From: Xenopus tropicalis
Lineage: Eukaryota; Chordata; Amphibia; Anura; Pipidae
Direction: 5' to 3'
Assembly: GCF_000004195.4 (NCBI RefSeq)
Contig: NC_030681.2
Location: forward strand, 25,932,482 to 25,996,481
DNA: 64,000 nt
A program made the translations under genes and the position numbers. This document shows positions 1-12,239 of the stretch, one piece after another. How positions within the stretch are numbered: position 1 is the stretch's first letter; each line of letters starts with the position of its first letter. The notes under the pieces were generated by a model. It was not told where the DNA came from, ran no database searches, and worked only from the letters and a program-made list of their open reading frames with translations.

Positions 1-708
1 TCATTTCTGATGATCGTAAATGTCACGAAAATGCTTACAAAAAAATCGTAATAGTCACGATAATATCATATTGCCGATCCGAAAGTCACAAAATTTTCTT
101 ATCCAAATCGTAAACAGCGGGAAAACCTTTCTGACATTGATCCTTCAGTGCATGATTTTGGAAGCCTCCCATAGTACTCAATGGCACTCTGCAGCTCCAA
201 CCTGGCCCAAGGAAAGTCTCCCATAGGACTCAATGGCACTCTGCAGCTCCGACCTGGCCCAAGGAAAGTCTCCCATAGGGCTCAATGGCACTCTGCAGCT
301 CCAACCCGGCCCAAGGAAAGTCTCCCATAGGGCTCAGTGGCACTCTGCAGCTCCAACCCGGCCCAAGGAAAGCCTCCCATAGGGCTCAATGGCACTCTGC
401 AGCTCCAACCCGGCCCAAGGAAAGTCTCCCATAGGGCTCAATGGCACTCTGCAGCTCCAACCTGGCCCAAGGAAAGTCTCCCATAGGGCTCAATGGCACT
501 CTGCAGCTCCAACCTGGCCCAAGGAAAGTCACGACACCGAAGCTTGAATGAATCCGAAACTTTCGTACTCGTTGCAACACATACGATTTTGTCGCGAGAA
601 ATTTGTCGCAAAGTACGAAAAAGTTGTGCAAATTAATGAAAACACTACAGAAACTATAAACAGTCTATAAATTAGAAAAAAAAATCGGAATCATTCGTAC
701 TTTGCCCC
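1..708. mobile_element. MITE family A, copy 1, left end cut by window start
   Basis: The right inverted end reads CGTACTTTGCCCC followed by TTA, the usual 3-bp target for this family. Between the flanks lies a 52-bp satellite (155-530). The flanks are rich in CGAAA/TTTCG words, as in the other family members. There is no coding capacity. The 3-bp target and the short GGGGC-type end suggest a PIF/Harbinger-type non-autonomous element, but without a transposase this is inference. The right flank resembles the satellite-free element at 63343-63561. Confidence 0.7.
155..530. repeat. 52-bp tandem satellite, 7 units
   Basis: The unit contains CAATGGCACTCTGCAGCTCC, then AACC(C/T)GGCCCAAGGAAAGT and CTCCCATAGGG. 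Successive ATGGCAC words are spaced 52 bp apart (181, 233 and so on). The same unit forms the arrays at 26370-26945 and 51920-53074. The two units at each edge carry CCTGG where the middle units carry CCCGG. Confidence 0.95.
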
Positions 709-2905
709 TTAGTGTTGACTTAGATCTACAAGTAAATAAGGCAAACTATGCTAAGCTTCTTTGTACTGTCCTACAGTCCATATATCCAGTCCACACGACC
801 TAATAAAATCTCAGATAAGGTATTCGTATGCCTAAAATGAGGTTACATAACCTCTAAACCTACTTTTCCTGCAGTCCTTTGATAGAGGTAAAAACTATTT
901 ATCCCCACAAGTTCAATCCATTTTGATGTCAACATGTAATAGAATCAGTGACCCTTAACCAAGAATACAATGGCAACGTTGCTTTTCTAATATTATGTTT
1001 CCAAGCTCAACTGTGTAAAGGTGGTCTGTATGTATATACAGTATAAGGGTGTATGTATAGAATAGTTTTTGACTATAAAGTATCTTTTTATAACATGCTA
1101 CGTTATTCTATGCTTAGTATGAGGCTCAGTTAAATCCTATTTTTATACAGTGATACATTTACTTCTTATTCATCTGCTTTATTATTCATATAGGCCATAG
1201 CCCATAAGTCAGCTCTTTCTCCTGTTATGTTATTGCCATGATTAATGATTATAGACCCCTGTCTCCAGACGTGAATTGATATTAGATGTGTATACAGTAA
1301 AAAGTCAGTGCAGGAGCAGATCTATCACTACCATCCCTTTAAGCTAAATGTTTCTTATTATATCCCAGACCTGTTGTAAAGACGGGTTAATGTATCACTC
1401 TATTTTTACAGCCACCCTTCGCTTCTGCACTTACTGTTCTAAGATTGTTATATAATCCAGCAGATCTATTTCAAGGTGCTCCAGTTCCTGACAGAACTTA
1501 TACACATCCACTTGCTGCGACTTTTATGCTTTGCTTTGATATATACTTATCCTGAGTCTATATCCATAACAGAGAGACAATCTATTACCTTTCTCATTTG
1601 CAGATACTGGTAAATGTCTGCTTGTTCCAGTTGGTTAAGAAAATATTCAGAAATCCTATTTTCTGGTCCATAGAACCACATTTTCCCTTTTTTTTCCAGC
1701 CAAATCACTTTATCTCTCTGTATATAAGCTATAAAATAAGTTCTGTCTCCTATTTCCATAATATAGAACCATAAACCTCAGCCACCAAATATACCTAATC
1801 TCAGTCATTCTCTTCCAAGGTTGTCCTGTGTGCCAGATGTCACCTTGCTCCTCTTGTTTCCTACAAGAGTCCTACACCCATTATGTTAGTAGGAATTCAC
1901 ATGTATGCCTTTGGTTGTTGTATACTTCTATCCAGTCTTTGATACCACTAATCTCCTGACTTGCTGGTACTAAATGGCCTCCATTCCTCCAATATGGTTG
2001 GTCATGAGCACCTAGTGGAGATATCCTAAATGCCACCACGAAATGGGATCTTACCTGTGCTTTTTGTTGCATTCTATCCCTAACGCTCGCCAAGGGCACC
2101 TGCTGAGGGTTGTCCCTTCCACTTCCCTACTGAGATACGATTGTGAGACACATGCATTAGGCAACTGTATTACACAACAAGAGATGAGGTCGTCTTCCAC
2201 AAAATGATGCAACATTGATGTCAAGAGACTGGATCAATAATAGGCCCATTGTCTAGGGAGATGTTTTTTAACAGCAGAGAAGAGCTTAGCTTTTGATAAA
2301 TTAGTGCAAGAACCTGGAAGTTGAGAGTGTGAGAGTGTTACCCTGTCCAACTTTGTTAAACTTGACCTGAGCTGTCTGGGTTCCAGACCCATAAAGGAGC
2401 CAAATTAGAAAAAAATATTCTGTAGAGAATCCTTGTTAAAAAATGTGCTCCATGATCCATATTTGCTATTGTAAAGATTTAGGATATGTAATGTAGAGGG
2501 ACTATTTAATCTTTGTATCCCTTCATTATGTCCAATGTCAGAATCCCAAAAGGAGAAATATAAGAATAGTGGGATTTCGAACTGACATTAAGGGGCAGAT
2601 TTTCTTTAAAAAAAAACATATTTGTAAAATTTCTGCCATGGCTAAACTCACTTTTAAAAAAGCATGAATGTCTGCTTATTAAAAAATATGAATACAAAAA
2701 GCAGGAACAAGTAAAAACACGAAATAAATAAGAATATGAAATTCTCAAAATCCTTATTTTCATAAGAATTTTTGTGCTAGTACAAGTGAAAAAAATCCCT
2801 GAAAAACTCTAAAATTTTGAATTAAATAAAGATTTTACTATTGGATAAGGACACCTGCCATTGATTTCTACATAACCTCACCAGCTTTTAGTTAGTAAAG
2901 TTTTG
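709..2905. other. Intron, mostly unassigned sequence
   Basis: AT-rich intron with no recognised gene. Two short minus-strand open stretches (1547-1759 and 1881-2126) are described separately. No transposon ends were recognised, apart from a possible MITE-like end near 2588 (GGGGCAGATTT). Confidence 0.5.
1547..2126 (-). other. Two protein-like open stretches of unknown origin
   Basis: On the minus strand, 2126-1881 is open for about 80 codons (includes QPYWRNGGHLVPASQEISG) and 1759-1547 for 70 codons (includes DIYQYLQMRKVIDCLSVMD). They are in the same orientation, separated by stops, and have unusually protein-like composition for frog intron. I do not recognise the family. The YQYLQMRKVI part faintly recalls the region of LINE ORF2 proteins with a YLQxRxF motif, but that is weak. 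They could be chance frames or remains of an old mobile element. Confidence 0.25.
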
Positions 2906-3562
2906 TAGAGGTACGGGGTCCCTTATCTGGAAACACATTATCCAGAATAGCTCCGAATTACGGAAAGGCCATCTCCCATAGACTCCATTTTAATCAAATA
3001 ATTCAGAATTTTAAAACTGATTTCCTTTTTCTCTGTAATAATAAAACAGTACCTGTACTTGATCCCAACTAAGATATAATTACCCCTTATTGGGGGCAGA
3101 ACAGCCCTATTGGGTTTATTTAATGGTTAAATGATTCCCTTTTCTCTGTAATAATAAAACAGTACCTGTACTTGATCCCAACTAAGATATAATTACCCCT
3201 TATTGGGGGCAGAACAGCCCTATTGGGTTTATTTAATGGTTAAATGATTCCCTTTTCTCTGTAATAATAAAACAGTACCTGTACTTGATCCCAACTAAGA
3301 TATAATTACCCCTTATTGGGGGCAGAACAGCCCTATTGGGTTTATTTAATGGTTAAATGATTCCCTTTTCTCTGTAATAATAAAACAGTACCTGTACTTG
3401 ATCCCAACTAAGATATAATTAATCCTTATTGAATGCAAAACAATCCTATTGGTTTTAATTAATGTTTTATTAATTTTTTTAGTAAACTTAAGGTATGGAG
3501 ATCCAAATTACGGAAAGACCCCTCGGTCTCGATCATTCTGGATAATGGGTCCTATACCTGTA
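2906..3562. mobile_element. MITE family B with 4 internal 113-bp units
   Basis: The left end resembles TACAGGTATGGGATCC (here TAGAGGTACGGGGTCC, followed by CTTATCTGGAAAC). The right end is its inverse, GGATAATGGGTCC-TATACCTGTA. Just inside the ends are the family's conserved AATTACGGAAAG words on both sides. The centre is a 113-bp tandem repeat. There is no open frame. The family recurs eight times in this window. Confidence 0.85.
3058..3470. repeat. 113-bp tandem array, 4 units
   Basis: GATCCCAACTAAGATATAAT recurs at 3061, 3174, 3287 and 3400, an exact 113-bp period. The last unit is diverged (AATCCTTATTG), as is the last unit in every other array of this family. Confidence 0.93.
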
Positions 3563-3819
3563 TTTATGTTTTTTGTGTTTTTTTACACTTGATAAATTAT
3601 GAAATATTTGTGTTTTAGAGTAATTATCTAAATACATTTTTAGCACTAAAAAGTTTTATTCAGGAAAACAGAATGTTAATCTACCCTTAGGGGAGCGCAT
3701 TATAAGAACCTAGCAGCTCCATTCTGCCGTCATTTCATTTATATGAATAATAAATGAATTTCTTTCTTTTGGAAAAGCCAAATATTATTCCCTGATAACA
3801 AGCAACATCTACACTCACT

Positions 3820-4295
3820 TCATTTTTGACATTGTAATTTAAGAAATTCAAAAGCGACACATGTGAAATAGTAATTACTGCGCTTGCTAAAATAAAATCT
3901 ATTATATTCCCTTTATACGACTCTGCAAAGAAAAAAAAAATGGCGCAGAAAATGGGAAATCAATTTCATTTAGCTAATAATTTGCCAAAGAATGGGAAAA
4001 TAAAACACACGGCTGCCTAAATGGGCAAAAAAAGAATTGTAATTGAATGCTATTGTGAAATGCACATATAAAGTAGAAATGAATGTAGAAAGATATGCCT
4101 GGCAATGATAAAAACGCGAGTGGCATTGTACAGCAGCCGCGTGCGCGAAAAACTCATTATTGTCGGCAGCAGGAATTTGGCATTTGAACTTGCTTGAGAG
4201 GTAGATTGGATCCTTTCTCCCTGGCTCTCTTTCCTCCTCTTCATTTTAATAAGCCCACGTTTAAGTGTCATTAAAATTAATAGATGATAGAAAAA
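3820..4295. promoter_or_regulatory. Candidate conserved non-coding element
   Basis: The stretch has no repeat signature and is dense in homeodomain-type cores: GTAATTACTG, TTTAGCTAATAATTTGCC, TTGTAATTGAATG and CATTAAAATTAATAG. Such clusters are common in vertebrate developmental enhancers. No comparison with other species was possible, so this is a candidate only. Confidence 0.3.
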
Positions 4296-4786
4296 ATCCA
4301 TTATGTTCGGGAAATGGGAATTTGCATTTCAGCATGGGGCTTTGGCACCAACAAACAAATGTACAGTTCTGCTCCATAAAGCCTTTGTGTGCGGCCATCG
4401 CCGGTGCTGGTCAGAACAACAGGTACAGGGGAATTGTTATCGCTGCACTGCTGAGCTCAACTGGAGGACAATCTACTACTCCCCTTTTAAGCAAAAGTAT
4501 AATGGGGCTGCATTTTTAAGGGTTTATAAATAGCACTCTGACTTCTTTAAAGGTTGTGTTGTTATTTAATGCATTATAACTTTCATAAAACTCATATGAA
4601 AATAATTGATGAAAAGGACTATGGTAGAGTAAGGCTCTGATTAGGGATGGAGTAAATGTAAATCCAGAATCATCAGTGGTTTTGTGCATAGATGAGCACA
4701 TATGCATTTAGGCAAGTAAAACAAATCCACCCCATTATACTTAATAGGGTACTTATAAAGTTATGAATAGCCAATGATTAAGTGTT

Positions 4787-4905
4787 CTGTGGCACGAAAC
4801 GTGTCAGGCTTTTCATTTTGGATGTTTCTTTTTTGAATAAAAACTTCTTTAGGTCTACTTCTGGCCTGTGTGCCTGCCTGCAACTGTTTATCTGATGCTT
4901 TGGGA
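4787..4905. other. Dispersed CGAAACGTGT module with AATAAA
   Basis: CACGAAACGTGTCAGG is followed about 45 bp later by GAATAAAAAC. The same arrangement (GAAACG(C/T)G(T) then an AATAAA-like hexamer) occurs at 7535-7640 and in the hairpins at 7805-8056 and 44477-44671. It is probably the end of an old dispersed repeat. Confidence 0.4.
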
Positions 4906-5099
4906 CTTGGGCACCCAGACCCCACAGTTCCATTGGTATATCACATCTGCTTGTTAAGGAATTTCTTCTGTGTATTAACTATAAACAGGTGAAGGGCCGA
5001 CCGGCGCTTCCATTCCAGGGGCGCCCACAACCATCAGGGGACCCCCCCCGCTCCCCTGAGCATGTGTACAATACAGTTACCATCGCGCATATTAGGAAA

Positions 5100-5640
5100 G
5101 GAGATAAGTGGCCGGGGAGCACCAGGGGGGATCAGGTCTGGGCTGGCGGGGCCCACTGGGTTCTTTCCTGGGGCACCGATGGCCCAGTCCAACCCTACCT
5201 ATAAAGTTGATTGTAAGGTCTTTTATACAGGGACTACTTTAATCATGTATCTCTCACAACATAAGGTGGCCATACATGGGCTAATCCTGTATAATATCTG
5301 ATATATTGGCCTCCGGGTCAAAATTAATACAGTACCAAGGGTCATAGATGGTATGGCCTCCTTTGTGTTGTTCATCCAGGTACAACATGTGGTTTTATTG
5401 ATGCATTCAGTGCCAGGCCAGGCCAAGTTGGCCAGGTGCCCTAGGCAACCTTTGTAGCCATGGCAACTCTGCCTGCGTGCTCACACTGGGACACCACGGG
5501 GTGGAGGATGGAGGTTAGTAATGAGCTGGAGGTGGGGAGACCAGGGCCTGGACTAGGGGCGGGCAAACAGAAGAGGTGACTAGTGCCTCCCGTCATTGTG
5601 CCCTAGGCATGTGCTTCTTCAGCCTAGTACCAGTCCTTTT
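5100..5640. mobile_element. Fragments of GC-rich hAT-like elements
   Basis: 5125-5205 contains GGTCTGGGCTGGCGGGGCCC and CCCAGTCCAACCCT, the pattern also seen at 9730-9800, 20296-20695, 37288-37450 and 63064-63125. 5430-5640 contains the GTGCCCTAGGCA words shared with the element at 59942-60216. Both are degraded and have no clear ends. Confidence 0.45.
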
Positions 5641-5689
5641 TAAATGTATGGGCAAATGTAGTATATTTAGTTTATTATACACGAGTCAT

Positions 5690-5910
5690 GAATATCCTGT
5701 AAATGATATCCTTATGAACCGTGCTTGATGTCATCAGTGCTTAGTGATGTCATGTCTGTCACATTTTTTCACATGTTTATTGAAACTTTTACTTATTATA
5801 ATAAATAATGGACCCCTCCCCCCATTGCAAAATATAAGGATATTAAGTCAACTTGACCTTCACTTTGTGCCTTTATATGGTCATGGAACTCTTTGGTGAC
5901 TTATTCTTAA
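5690..5910. mobile_element. AAGGATAT-type MITE copy
   Basis: It runs from AATGATATCCTTATG to AAATATAAGGATATTA and includes TTTATATGGTCATGGAACT. Related copies lie at 22853-23075 and 24602-25015. It is non-coding. Confidence 0.5.
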
Positions 5911-5990
5911 AATTTACAAAAGTATAAATATATTTCCTCATGTTCTGTTCTAGTTTTGATCCTTGTCAGTTTTAGCAATGCGTTGTTTCA

Positions 5991-6036
5991 TTGTACAGCA
6001 TTACATATGTAAGTAGCGTTATATAAATAATGTACA
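5991..6036. mobile_element. Possible LINE/SINE tail fragment
   Basis: ACAGCATTACATATGTAAG followed by GCGTTATATAAATAA resembles the recalled tail shared by frog SINE and L2-like elements (GCGCTATATAAATAA). It is short and uncertain. Confidence 0.25.
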
Positions 6037-6524
6037 TACTGTATAATTTTTGTGGGCTCATTCATAGTTCGTTGGCCCAAATCCCGTAACCTCTTTCCCA
6101 ACACCCATCCCTTTCTACTCTCTCTGCTCCTTTTCTTTTCCCTGCATTGTGCCCACATCTGTGATTCCCAATGACAAGCTGCTTACATGTAGTACAATAT
6201 TTAATCAAGCCTTAACGTGTGTGCGCTTTATGTGCAGCGATTGTTCCACAGTGATTAATATTGTTTTTATGGTTACTAAGCAGCTGGCTGGCCAGGAAGC
6301 CCCTTGGTTTTTACATCTGCAGATATTGAAGGAAAACATGTAAATCTCTTCAGTGAATGCTTTAAGTTTATTTTATTCGTGGACATGGGAATTTTTTATT
6401 TTTCATTTTAAAGCAGATTAGTATTGTGGGGGATTTTTGAACAGAGGGATTCAGCAATACAGGCTTTGTATATACAGATTTACCAACACAGGCAGTTGGC
6501 ATGGGAGAATTCTCTTACCTGTTT

Positions 6525-6872
6525 TTAAAGGAGATCTAAACCCTTCCAAATAGCTTGGCCGCCTTCTCCCTCAGTGTCACTACTGAGAACCCCCTACATT
6601 TCCCTTTTGTTGTAGCTGATTCTGAAAGAGTTGGCGGGCACCAACTTTAGTTCTCTTCCCTGCGATAACTGACACTGAGCAATGTCCAAATCAGTTTGTG
6701 TTGCACGTTCTTTTGTCAGGAGAATTCGGATAGGAGGACCTATAATGGCCCAAGATGGCACCTACCCGTCATGCTGTGCTACTCTGTTAGAAACACTAAC
6801 AGCAAATGAGGCAGTTTAGGGGGTCCCCAGTGTTATGTTTCTGAAAGGGACCCAGGTTTCATTCTCCTTCAA
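6525..6872. mobile_element. TTAA-type MITE, T2-like ends
   Basis: The left end is TTAAAGGAGATCTAAACCC and the right end GGGACCCAGGTTTCATTCTCC-TTCAA, an imperfect inverted pair. The TTAA target and AAAGGAG ends fit frog T2 (Kolobok-type) MITEs. There is no coding sequence. Confidence 0.6.
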
Positions 6873-7804
6873 GCTACTGGGTCCTGAACTTTAAGATGAA
6901 AGTACTACCATTTCACCTGAATTGAGTTAAGCCAGCTGAGAACCAGAGCAAGGAAATATGTATATTTGTGAAATATAATGGATCCATTTTCAGTTCTGGC
7001 AGCATTGAAACCACTACACACTGATTGGTGCCACGCCTTGCTGTCAGAATGACAGGCCAGCAGATCTCAGTCTTTCTCCATGTTTGCTGATGTCTTCTAC
7101 TGACTTACTGAGGAGCATTTCTCTTATTGATGGTGGTCCTCACTCAATCCATAAGGTGAATGGTCAGATCAGTGCATCACCTGGTAGTAATCTGTAGTGT
7201 GTGAGGCCTTAAACAGTCTCACTAGACCCTTTATTGAACATATTATGAGACTTAAACCAGGCCAATGAGTTAATAGCAAAATGATATGCTTCAATACTAT
7301 ATCTCTGGTTGAGATGAATTTGTAGGTCACACATTGAGAAGAATATTGATTTCTCAGTTCTAAGAAACAGACTCTCCACCAAGTAAATATGCCTTCTGCT
7401 CTGCTGGTAAATCACTTGTGAAGGTCAGCAAGAGAAGTCAGACCACTGCCACATCAGGTTTAACCTTTTTGTATTGCTGTGCAGCCCTGGGCACGCGTGG
7501 CAAGTACAAGCGGAGTGAGCACTTGATAAAGACAAAGGGGTTTACCCTGAAACGTTGCACATCCACAAATAAAATTGTAAGGGCTTGCCCTGTTTGTACT
7601 TGCCATGTGTGCTGCTGAATTTCCTTGTATTATTGACAGATAATTGTGTGTGTAAATATATAAACATGACGGGTTAATTCATAGTGTGAAAACTATATCT
7701 AACGCAACATCTCCCACTTGATCAGGGGTAAGAAGCTGTTTAGCAGATTAATCTGCAAAAAAGGCGGCTTTAATCACACACTGGAACGCCTTCAAATCTC
7801 CTTT
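6873..7804. other. Intron with one dispersed-repeat module at 7535-7640
   Basis: Mostly unassigned. 7531-7640 (GACAAAGGGGTTTACCCTG, AAACGTTGC, then AATAAAATTG and CTTGCCCTG) is a copy of the ~110-bp module at 9008-9115. The open frame at 7418-7618 falls on it and is not a gene. Confidence 0.45.
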
Positions 7805-8056
7805 AAAACTTGACTTTATTCATCCATTTAAAACCAATAAGCCTGACGCGTTTCATGCTCATGTACACTTAATCATAGGCATAGACAGAGAGGAAGTGGA
7901 TGGCTCACACAGCAATGCAATTAGCGACATCTTAAAATAAAATAAAAAAAATTTAAGCAATGCACTTCCTCTCTGTCTATGCCTATGATTAAGTGCACAT
8001 GAGCACGAAACGCGTCAAGCGTATTGATTTTAAATGGATGGATAAAGTCGAATTTT
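7805..8056. repeat. Long inverted repeat, 94-bp arms
   Basis: The left arm 7805-7898 and right arm 7963-8056 are near-perfect reverse complements, sharing CTAATCATAGGCATAGACAG-type sequence and a central GACGCGTTTC(A/G)TGCTCATG. A 64-bp AT-rich spacer separates them. As RNA it would fold into a long hairpin. It is probably a palindromic MITE. Confidence 0.85.
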
Positions 8057-10682
8057 AAAGGACATTTGATGGCATTCTGGTGAGTGAGTGAAGCTGCCTT
8101 TTTGCAGATGAATGATTAGTCCTTCAGACTATGGGTTCGGGGCTTCTAGCACCCAGACCATTAATCGAAGGTGGTGAGTTCTTTATGAATACGAGTCTTG
8201 ACTATTTGCTGGTGGCTGTGATATGAGCGACTGACCTGGCGTTTATACACCTGGGTCTTCTTAAAGTTTGGGTAGGTATAATTTGACCCCTAGATACTTA
8301 ACTTATCTTTATTATGCACTAGTATTATGATTACAACATTAACGCTTATTAGTTTAGTTAATGTATAAGTGTTACACTTAATTATCTTGGCTTGGTTTGG
8401 TACAAGTAGCTGTATAGACCCTGGTATTGAGAACATTCAGTAAAGTCCCCATTTTAGTGTGGAACTTATTGATGCTATAGATGCACTGTGCTCAGGTCAA
8501 CCCTCCTTTTGACAGCGCAAATTTATTAATTAACCATTGCAGAAACCTTTATTTAGACCTAATATCAAGGTAGCAAAGACAGTCCCATACAAATAGCAGG
8601 TGATTTTACAGAATAGGCATAATGTGTGCTTTAACTAGCAAACAGTATTATGGAAATGGATTTTCTACCCCAACGTGATCTATGTGCTTCTTGTTTGTAT
8701 TTCTCAATGGCCCTGATGAATCTCCTACTGCAGGAATAGATGCTGAATCCCTCTAATCATCTCCAAAGCATGCATTTCCCTGATGTGCTTCTTTCTCAGG
8801 TAGCCATTCATCTATTCGAGAGTTACACAAGACATGCAAATTGCTGGGAATTGAAAGAATAATTTAAATTTCATCTTACTGTTTCATAAAAGAGTATTTG
8901 TTTCAGGAAAATAAAAAAAAAATGACTTCATAAAATGCTGCCTGGCAGGAATCAGTAGCCATACTATAACTGTCTGCAGCATGTTATTCTTTCTCCTCCT
9001 TGAACACTTTGACAAAGGGGTTTACCCTGAAACTTTGCATATCTGCAAAAAAAATTGCAAGGGTTGCCCTGCTTGTACTTGTACCATGTGTGCCGGTGAA
9101 TTTCCTAGTATTATTGGGTGGGAGGGTGCTAATCCCTCATCACCGGGCACCAGCTTTCCATAGAGCCAGGGTGTGGGAATGTGGTCTCTCTCAGAACCCG
9201 TTAGCTGCCGCCACATCCTAAGGCAGCAGGGTTGCCACAGTAGCCTGTCTTAATTGCCACAGTGCACTTACATTTAAAGACTTAGATGATATTTTGACAT
9301 GACAAACCTGTAGTGACAAAATCCCAAGGCCGATGAGTTTGAGTGAAACTGAGATTCACTTCAAAGCACAATTGTACATTGTACATCCCAGTCCAGTCCG
9401 ACCCTGAACAATCCTATCTCTAGAACAAATGCTGGTCAGATACCTGCAAAACCTTCTTGCTCCCGCTCGCCACCCAACCAATTGCCATACTTTTCTTAGC
9501 CCACAGGAAGGATAGTTGTTAGTTTTTGGAAAAGGGTTCAAGCCCAGGTGTATCTGTGCCACAGCCTGCACTAAGCCAGCGTCATTGTGGGGGGAGAGCT
9601 GCAGAACACCGGGTGCAGATAGTGTTTTCCGTCCCTGTGTAATTCACCCTGTCACCCCTCCCAACATCCTCCACTGAGCGCCCGTAAGTTTAAACGCTTC
9701 AGGGGAGGAACGGTCGGGCAGAAGGACTGCCACAAGGGTCGGGTCTGGCCGCCGAGGCCCACCGGGATTTTTCCTGGTGTCCTGACGGCCTAGTCCGACC
9801 CTGACTGTGCTTATTTGTGGGCATAAGTGACCCCTTATGTTTCCATTATAGGAGAAATAAAAATGTTAGACCCAAATTAATTTAGCAGATTTTTGACGTA
9901 ACTGATGTCATACACGAGCTCGCTTCCCCAGAAGTGACATCATGCAAATGCAGCTGAAAAGTTGCTACCCACGCATGCACAATTGCTTACGATGACATCA
10001 CTGCACACTCGTACCCAGAATTTGCGCAGAACTTCTTAAAAAATCATAAAAAATAGTAAGAATGCTATGGGCTGGCGGGAGACTGGGGAAAGGCGCCAAA
10101 ATTGGTAACTCCCGAAAATATAGGGGGGCGTTGTTGACAGCTCTGCCTACTTCTCATAAACGTGACCGTATGTGTTTTCAAAATACCGGTAACAACATTG
10201 ATGGATCAATCTGTGAGTTGGCCTTTGCCTGACTCTTTATCGTAGCATTTATGGGACTATTTCTAAAGATCCTTAAATGGTAGAATGAGGCCACAGCACA
10301 TGAAAGCAAATTTTATGAATAGCAAAGCGCTTAGATGTTTTATTCAAAATACCATTTACATATGTAGATAAATCAAAGGAGAAGAGATAAAAGTAGTTGT
10401 GAGGCTTAAGGGAACATTTAAACGGTTGACAGCTTCTCTGTTTTGCCATTTGCAATATACTTTATTCCATATGTGTTAACTGCACCTTATCTATGGACTG
10501 TGATCAGATCATATCTTGGCTATATCTATTTATACCCTGGCTACAGGATAGAACAAATTTCCTAAAATATAATCCAGCCCGGAAAGTGTTGGTGTGGGAG
10601 TGTTTGTGTTGTATCACTGTGCCATCGAATATCTCTATTATCTACTACTTTATTTCTGCAAAGTTCCACTTGTTATTACTAA
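8057..10682. other. Intron with small repeat fragments
   Basis: Mostly unassigned. 9008-9115 is the second copy of the GACAAAGGGGTTTACCCTG module. 9375-9400 and 9730-9800 carry CAGTCCGACCCTGA and TAGTCCGACCCTGAC, ends of the GC-rich hAT-like family. Nothing coding is supported. Confidence 0.45.
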
Positions 10683-10825
10683 GGGGCGCATTTATTAAAG
10701 TACGACAGGTCCGAAATACAAAAAATTTGTGTTTTTTAAAATACGAATTAGATACAAAATTATCGAATCTAATCCGAATTTTACCCATTTCGGGATTCAA
10801 ACTCGTACTTTCATGAATCAGCCCC
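10683..10825. mobile_element. Small MITE, family A-like, TAA target duplication
   Basis: Inverted ends GGGGCGCATTTATTAAAGTA and TACTTTCATGAATCAGCCCC are flanked by TAA on both sides (10680-10682 and 10826-10828). It is 143 bp, with CGAATT/AATTCG words inside and no satellite. The 3-bp TAA duplication suggests PIF/Harbinger-type mobilisation. Confidence 0.7.
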
Positions 10826-11033
10826 TAAGGGTAACTTATCCTTGCTTGATTTTTATCTAATAATACATTATTACATTTAGCTTCACCTTCTTTCTCATTC
10901 GCCTTATACATTTTTATAAATGACCAATATTCCAGTTATGCTCATGACAATTTTTGGGTTATACCAATACCTCTTCCTTTCATACCCACATATTTATTTA
11001 AAAGGATGACCCGTTACATTTGAAATAAACCAC

Positions 11034-11320
11034 TAGTGATGAGCAAAACCGCCCCATTTCTCTTTGCCGAAAAATTCGCAAACACATTTTTTTCCTGCAC
11101 CGAATGCATTGGAGTCAATGGGCGCTTTGTCTCAGGTTTTTTCTTGTGCCAAATGCATTGGAGTCAATGGGCGTTTTTTCTCAGGTTTTTTCTTGTGCCA
11201 AATACATTGGAGTCAATGGGCTTTTTTTCTCATGCAAAATGCAGTGGAATCAGTGGGTGTTTTTTTATGCCTACTGCATTACAGTGAATGGGCAATTTGT
11301 CTCAGGTGTTTTCTTGTCCC
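11034..11320. mobile_element. TAGTGATGAGC hAT-type element with 49-bp internal repeats
   Basis: The left end TAGTGATGAGCAAAAC matches the ends at 27773 and 24711. Inside are four units with GCATTGGAGTCAATGGGCG, starting at about 11104, 11153, 11202 and 11239; the first three are 49 bp apart. No right end is seen. The overlapping frames of 80-122 codons here come from the repeat. Confidence 0.5.
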
Positions 11321-12239
11321 TATGCATCTGCTGGTCATGGCTTTGATTGGTTGGACATTGTCCGTGAAAGGGAAGATCTTGTGCTGTTTCTGCTTAGAAA
11401 ATAAAGTTAGAGAGCAGAGAAAAGTGATCTGAGGTTAATAGGTCTATCTAAGGATTTTTCTGAAAGAAATTAGCAACATACATTAGCAACATGGAGCCTT
11501 TTCTTCAATGAAGAACAGTTGTATCACGGTGGAAGGAGCTTCTCTAACAATATAGGGCAATGTACATGCCATTGCAGAACCAAAAATGCCTTATCCACAG
11601 TTATTTTGCCTTCCCAGTGACTTCAATGCATTTCTTCGAAAATTTGCAGTTTTGAAAACTTTTACACAAAATGAAACAATTCACAGAGAACACATATATA
11701 ATAAATGGTACAAAGCCTATAGGTGTCATTATAACATGTTGCTCATGCAATCTTTGGAGACTGCCCTCATAATTTATTATCTGTTTCAGGAAATATAAAA
11801 CAATTCCTATAATTAATATATCTGTGATTCCTTTGTGAAATCACATAGAGACCCTGTTGAATCTAAAACACTTTTCAACTCCTGAACTCTTCCTTTCTGC
11901 CTTCAGAACATCTTTGATCTCCCTGGCTGTTCTAGGTGTTGGCCCTCACAGAACCAGTAGAAACTGACAAAATGCCAAGGTTTCTATCCTCATTAAACAC
12001 ACATTTTTCTTCTCTTTCTGTATTTGTCAATCAATTCCAAAGATCTTTAAAAAAAAAAAAAAAAAAAAACTAGTGTGAATGAATTGTTAGTCTCTTTAAA
12101 GATTGCGGTTCAAAGCATTTGAACACAGTCCGTTCTGGCTGGTATGTGAGCGCTAGCCTGAGAAAGCTCAGAACTGATTTAGAAATGAACTCCTTAACTC
12201 TTTAGTTCCATTCTCCTTTAAAGGAAAGAGAAATCAGCT
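11321..12239. other. Intron, unassigned
   Basis: No gene or repeat family recognised, except a 19-21 bp A tract near 12051-12069. Confidence 0.5.

Noticed and set aside
11036..11432. Cys/Trp-rich frames of 80-122 codons
   Set aside because: They come from the 49-bp repeat. Three frames read the same unit.
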